Shown here: piece by piece, positions 59,701-64,000 of the stretch
How positions within the stretch are numbered: the stretch's first letter is position 1
Layout: the number at the start of each line of letters is the position of its first letter
NCBI RefSeq assembly: GCF_000005505.3
Contig: NC_016132.3
Location: forward strand, 14,684,501 to 14,748,500
DNA: 64,000 bases
From: Brachypodium distachyon
Lineage: Eukaryota > Streptophyta > Magnoliopsida > Poales > Poaceae
Direction: 5' to 3'
Notes under the pieces: model-generated
The model's input: the letters and a program-made list of their open reading frames with translations, nothing else
What the model was told of the DNA's origin: nothing
Databases searched by the model: none
Position numbers and translations under genes: made by a program

Positions 59701-62700
59701 ATGTGAAAATAAACAAGATAAATACTGAGTTGCTTGGCAGCTCCTTTAGCCTTTGATGAGTGTTATAATAAATTTTTTTACTGTACAGGGTAAGTCAGCT
59801 GAAGAAGAAATGGATGCTCTCAAGGATGAATATCACCAAAGAGTAGCAACTCTTGAAAGGAAGGTGAGACACATTACTTTTGTTACTCAGTGCTACTATT
59901 GACAGTTGATCATTGCGTATTGCATACGGCAACCTGATTTAGGACTAATAATCATGGAGAACAGATAGATACAAGTGCGCTAAATGCCGCTAAGACCAGA
60001 GGGTTGATAAACAATATACGATATTACTCACATACAATATTGTAATTACTAATTACAATCTTCATGCTTTTTGTGCGGTGGTAGGCCTGGTAATGGGGCT
60101 AAGCCCGCACCGAATCCAAACCACACCATAACATCTCACGTGTATTTCCCAATCGCAACCAAACCAGAAGTGAAATTAGAAAACCCAAACCACACCGCAC
60201 CGTACGACTTCTCCATCCAATCCGCACCAAACCAATTCAGAAACCGCAGGCTCCGGCACCACGGTCAGGCTTCGATGGAGATAGGCGGAGGGAGGCAGAA
60301 GCGGGGAGATTGAAGGGCGACCGGTGGCGGAGGGTGTTGGACCTTGGGGACACTGGCGACGTGCAGATCGGGAGGAAAATGATGTTGGGGAGCAGATTGG
60401 GAGGAAGACGATGTGGGGGAGCCGGTTACAGTTTACGAAGAAGAGGAGGCAGGGGGCGCCGGCGGCGGAGCGCCGGATCAGGCAAGGGCGGCTGGCGGTG
60501 GAACGCCGGAGCAGGCAGGCGACGACATCGGGAGGAAAACGATGTGGGGGAGCCGGTGACAGTTGACAAGGAGGAGGAGACAGGGGGCACCGGCGACGGA
60601 GCGCCGGATTAGGCAAGGGCGTCTGGCGGCGGAACGCCGAAGCTGGCAGGTGGCGGCGAGCGCAACCCCGTCACCATCACAAGGGGAAGTTGAGGCCGTG
60701 CCATCATGGTCTTTGTTATTCCAAGTGGTGTTCATGGGCTGAAACCAAGGTTGGAGACCACGGTCTGAGCCCAATTCAGTTCTAGACCGGTCCAAACCAA
60801 ACCGCACCAGTCCAAACCGCATTTGTACTAATACCAAACCAGCCCAGACCGATTTTCTATCCCATCCATTTGAAACCGCACTGTTTGAACCCGCATGCAA
60901 AACCCGCACCAAAAAAACCGAACGAACCTGCACCATTACCAGGCCTATGCAGTGGCTCTATTTTGTTATTCTTTTTTTTTGCATTCTTTGTTTTAATGGT
61001 AAAATAATCAAAGATTCTCTTCTGTGCTTTAAACTTTGAACTTTATGTTAATGGTAAAATCATGGTAAAATAATCAAGCTATTTAGCTACACTTTGAACT
61101 TCTTTTTCCTGCAATTCTTCTATTGTTGAACCCTTTGACTAGCTGGGGCGCAATTACATTTATTGCACTATGGTTAATTTTGTTTTTCTCTTAATTCAGT
61201 TCATCAAGAAATTGAGTTGATATTTAATACTAAAGTTGTGTTTAGAGTGAGGCAATGAGCTGCATTAGTAAGGTTCCTTAGAATGCTATTGTCAGAATCT
61301 CATAATCCTCTATGTCATTTTTTGTCCCTTCCGGGTTCATAACTTATATTGCCAGTGTCCTTGTTCATATATACAATTAATCTTGTGCATAGCACTGAAA
61401 TGTTTGTAATGTGCATGCCTCAATGTGTGTAGGTTTATGCACTAACCAAAGAACGAGACACATTGAGGAGAGAGCAAAATAAGAAAAGTGACGCGGCTGC
61501 TCTTTTGAAAGAGAAGGACGAAATTATCAGTCAGGTTATGGCTGAAGGTATGCATAATTGTGATTTTTATGCTTACTGAACATATTTTAACTAATGTTAA
61601 GTCAAAATATGTTCTGTTGTATTGTTGAAAACAATATGAAATTGCCTTTTCTATTATTTAAAGACATCCAGTGAACATTCCAAATATTAATGTTACCATA
61701 CGTTATGTTGCACCGTGTCGAGCACCCTTTATTGATTAGAGTCATTTCAATCGTGACTTCAATGATCATGCATGAATATGTACATATTAGTAAGATTAGA
61801 AAAATATGTAATTGCCTCCAGAACATGGATATAAGACCATAAAAATGACATCACAAACTTTTAAACCACCTATCACTTCTGTATGGGCCTGTACTCTGCA
61901 GTTTATCGTGTGATATTTGGAAGTTTTGTGTCTTTAAGCTAGCCTTGGTTGAGTGCCTTACTGCTTTGGTTGGAGCTGAAGTCCTTGGCTCTCTGCTGTA
62001 AGGCTCTGATCTGGCTACCAATGGTAGTTGTAGATAACTAGGTATTAGGCATGCACATTTTCTTTGTGAAAAGGGCCTAATGCCCTAATGTGTAAGTTTG
62101 CCGTTATTCCTCCATCCGCTGCTTTAGACCATGTACATACTATAGCCCCCCATGTGATCATGTTCACCTTTTTAGTATGTTCTGGACCATGATTGGCAAT
62201 GACACTAACATCTTGTTTTTACCAATGGAACAGGCGAAGAGCTATCCCGAAAACAAGCTGCTCAAGAAGCTACTATACGGAAACTGAGGACGCAGGCATG
62301 GGATATGACTCTATAACCATACTACTTCATCAAAATTATAAAGTAGGTTTTACCAAAGTAATCAAGTTTGCTTTCTTTTTTTTGGTTGAAGCTAGGTTCG
62401 TGAGCTTGAAGAAGAAAAACAGCGGATGAACTCAAAGATCCAGGTAAAAAGGAAAATCAACTTTGTTTTATTAATGAATGAATAAATAAATTAATTGACC
62501 CCAACTAAATTATTTTCTTATCTGCTTTAATATCATAAAGTATTTTTCTTTGCTGTTTGCATGATTAAAAAAATCATTTCTGAAGCTATTTTTTATTGTT
62601 TGTTTATTCCTATTTGTTTTGTTCCATTTGAACAGTAGTTTGCATCACCCGTACAGCTTGTTTACAGTTTCATGAGTTCGTTACAGTCAGACATGCTTTT

Positions 62701-63744
62701 TTCTTTCTTACTTGGTTGATGGGCAACTCTGAAATATTGCACTCAGAGATTATGGAGTTGATCTTCATCCTTTTTGTTTGCTCTCAGGCTTCAAGTGCAG
62801 TCACTAACTCAGCAATTTTCTGACTTTACAGGTTGAGGAGACAAAGGTTGAGAGTATTAAAAGAGACAAGGCAGCAACCGAGAAGTTGCTACAAGAAACA
62901 ATAGAAAGAAATCAATCTGAACTTGCAGCTCAGAAGGAGTTCTACACAAATGCTCTTAGTGCAGCAAAAGAGGCTGAGGCATTAGCTGAAGCAAGAGTCA
63001 ACACTGAAGCCAAAGTTGAGCTTGAGAGCCGTTTGAGAGAAGCTGGTGAAAAAGAAAACATGCTGATTAACACAATTGATGAGTTGAGGAATGCTCTCAC
63101 CAGACAAGAACAGGAGGTATGCTATGAAAATATTCGTCTGCACCTGTGCATCTGTAGTTCAACATCCTCGGTACAAATAGTGTGTATATTGTGCTGATCT
63201 AACCATAATCTACATTTGACTCCTGGATAAAAACTTCATCTGATAATTATTGTTTTAGCTGCCCACTTTCGATTCACTGATTGCAAGTATTTCTTTCGTG
63301 GCATTTCAGGCAGCTTTCAGGGAAGAAAGGCTAAAAAGGGATCATGATGATCTTCAAAAGCGGTACCAAGTAAGCTCTTCTGTTTTAGCTGCTACTACAG
63401 AGTACTGTAGTCATGGACCAATTCTCAATTTCTTTCATTATTTAATACTTCAGGCCAGTGAACTTCGTTATAATGAACTGGTTACACAAGTTCCTGAGTC
63501 GACCAGGCCACTCCTAAGGCAAATTGAAGCCATGCAGGTATGAGTGCTTGCTTTGGATTTTCCTTGTGCTGTAATTGTTTCGCTGTTCTTCTGTTAGTTG
63601 GTGTATGCATCCGAGTCTGTGAATTGAGTTTTTCTGCTGTTGTAAGTTGGCTAATCAGTTGTGTTTTAATTTTAACAGGAGTCAGCTGCTCGAAGGGAAG
63701 AAGCTTGGACTGGTGTGGAGAGAACCTTAAACTCTCGCCTTCAG
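56743..63744 (+). CDS. GC5: Golgin candidate 5 / TMF-type coiled-coil Golgi tether, 5' part (continues past right edge)
   Basis: Eleven coding exons are readable: 56743-56887, 57561-58741, 59504-59575, 59789-59863, 61433-61547, 62234-62295, 62396-62443, 62832-63116, 63310-63369, 63454-63537 and 63679-63744. They give 731 codons with all phases closing. The start MAWWSGKVSLGGLQDIAGAV, then ESVKNIEKNFDSALGLE, is the plant golgin candidate 5 N-terminus. Residues about 92-205 are imperfect acidic/Ser-Thr repeats. A long coiled coil begins near 420 (ELEKLRREMKMMDAALQGA), with RVATLERKVYALTKERDTLR and TQVPESTRPLLRQIEAMQ, a family signature. TMF-type golgins tether vesicles at the Golgi and bind Rab6/RabH. 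The conserved C-terminal TMF domain is beyond the window. One intron uses a GC donor (62296). Confidence 0.93.
60082..60947. mobile_element. Non-autonomous hAT element in golgin intron 4
   Basis: Inverted ends TAGGCCTGGTAATGG (60082) and, from 60947 on the minus strand, TAGGCCTGGTAATGGTG are flanked by octamers TGCGGTGG (60074-60081) and TGCAGTGG (60948-60955), seven of eight identical. These are hAT hallmarks. The 866-bp interior is GC-rich with two tandem copies of a 131-bp unit starting at 60399 and 60530 (GGGAGGAA(G/A)ACGATGTGGG). Subterminal parts contain repeated AACC(A/G)CACC motifs. It encodes no recognisable transposase. It sits away from the splice sites, so it should be tolerated as intron sequence. 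Confidence 0.88.
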
Positions 63745-64000
63745 GTCAATTCTGTTCTGAACTTTTGGTTTAACAGTGATGTGCAGAAAAACAATGGAGA
63801 AAACTAGAACTACAACATGGACCTTAAATTGTTATAAATGTGCAATGAGCAGGGACAGCAGAACAAAATGGACATAAACTTTGACATTAAGTCATTAATA
63901 ACTGTTTTCTTGTAGTTATTTATGCCTCTGCAAATGTACAGATAAAGAGGAGTGGTTGGGTGCTATCTATCTTTAGTGCAGTCGGGCAGTGTCAGGAACA

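Noticed and set aside
60176..60616. Open frame of 146 codons on the minus strand in the hAT element
   Set aside because: A Pro/Arg/Ser-rich frame produced by the 131-bp tandem repeat; no transposase similarity.

Overview
The window is nuclear DNA of a grass (Poaceae). The evidence is GT-AG split genes with high-GC first exons, protein sequences of monocot type (PSI-H, UBC13, gibberellin 2-oxidase, PRONE RopGEF), and a dense set of grass transposons: Stowaway MITEs with CTCCCTCCG ends, CACTA, hAT, a TRIM and a BARE/Angela-like solo LTR. The species cannot be named from sequence alone. The pairing of psaH with a C19-type GA2ox recalls the distal long arm of rice chromosome 5, but that is from memory and unchecked.

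Layout. 1-3.1 kb: 5' part of an SPT2-type chromatin gene (minus, runs off the left edge) with two leader exons and a site-II-rich promoter. 3.4-4.6 kb: palindrome-rich, internally duplicated non-coding DNA. 4,689-15,516: one complete but mutated CACTA (En/Spm) transposon with a TAG target duplication, a TNP2-type transposase pseudogene and a second, TNPA/Ulp1-like pseudogene that is split by a 1,353-bp solo LTR. 15.5-21.4 kb: gene-free, repeat-rich. 21.6-22.8 kb: intronless GA2ox. 25.0-26.7 kb: probable small four-exon gene of unknown function, with a 146-bp tandem repeat upstream. 27-35 kb: mostly gene-free with MITEs and an RNase H relic. 35.1-38.1 kb: complete eight-exon UBC13 gene with a Stowaway and a TRIM in its introns. 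42.1-43.1 kb: trihelix transcription factor. 43-49 kb: gene-poor, with a nested Stowaway pair. 49.2-49.9 kb: DOG1-domain protein. 51.4-53.8 kb: seven-exon RopGEF. 54.6-55.1 kb: psaH. 56.7 kb to the right edge: first eleven coding exons of a golgin candidate 5/TMF-type gene with a hAT element in one intron.

The host genes are independent single genes, not a cluster or pathway: chromatin (SPT2), hormone catabolism (GA2ox), K63 ubiquitin conjugation (UBC13), transcription (trihelix), seed/ABA-type regulation (DOG1-like), Rho-of-plants signalling (RopGEF), photosystem I (PsaH) and Golgi tethering (golgin). Exon coordinates were read by hand from splice consensus and checked for phase closure. I found no novel defence-like or operon-like system. 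The most unusual material is transposon architecture, an intronic TRIM, a required GC-AG intron in the golgin gene, and the unidentified four-exon gene.
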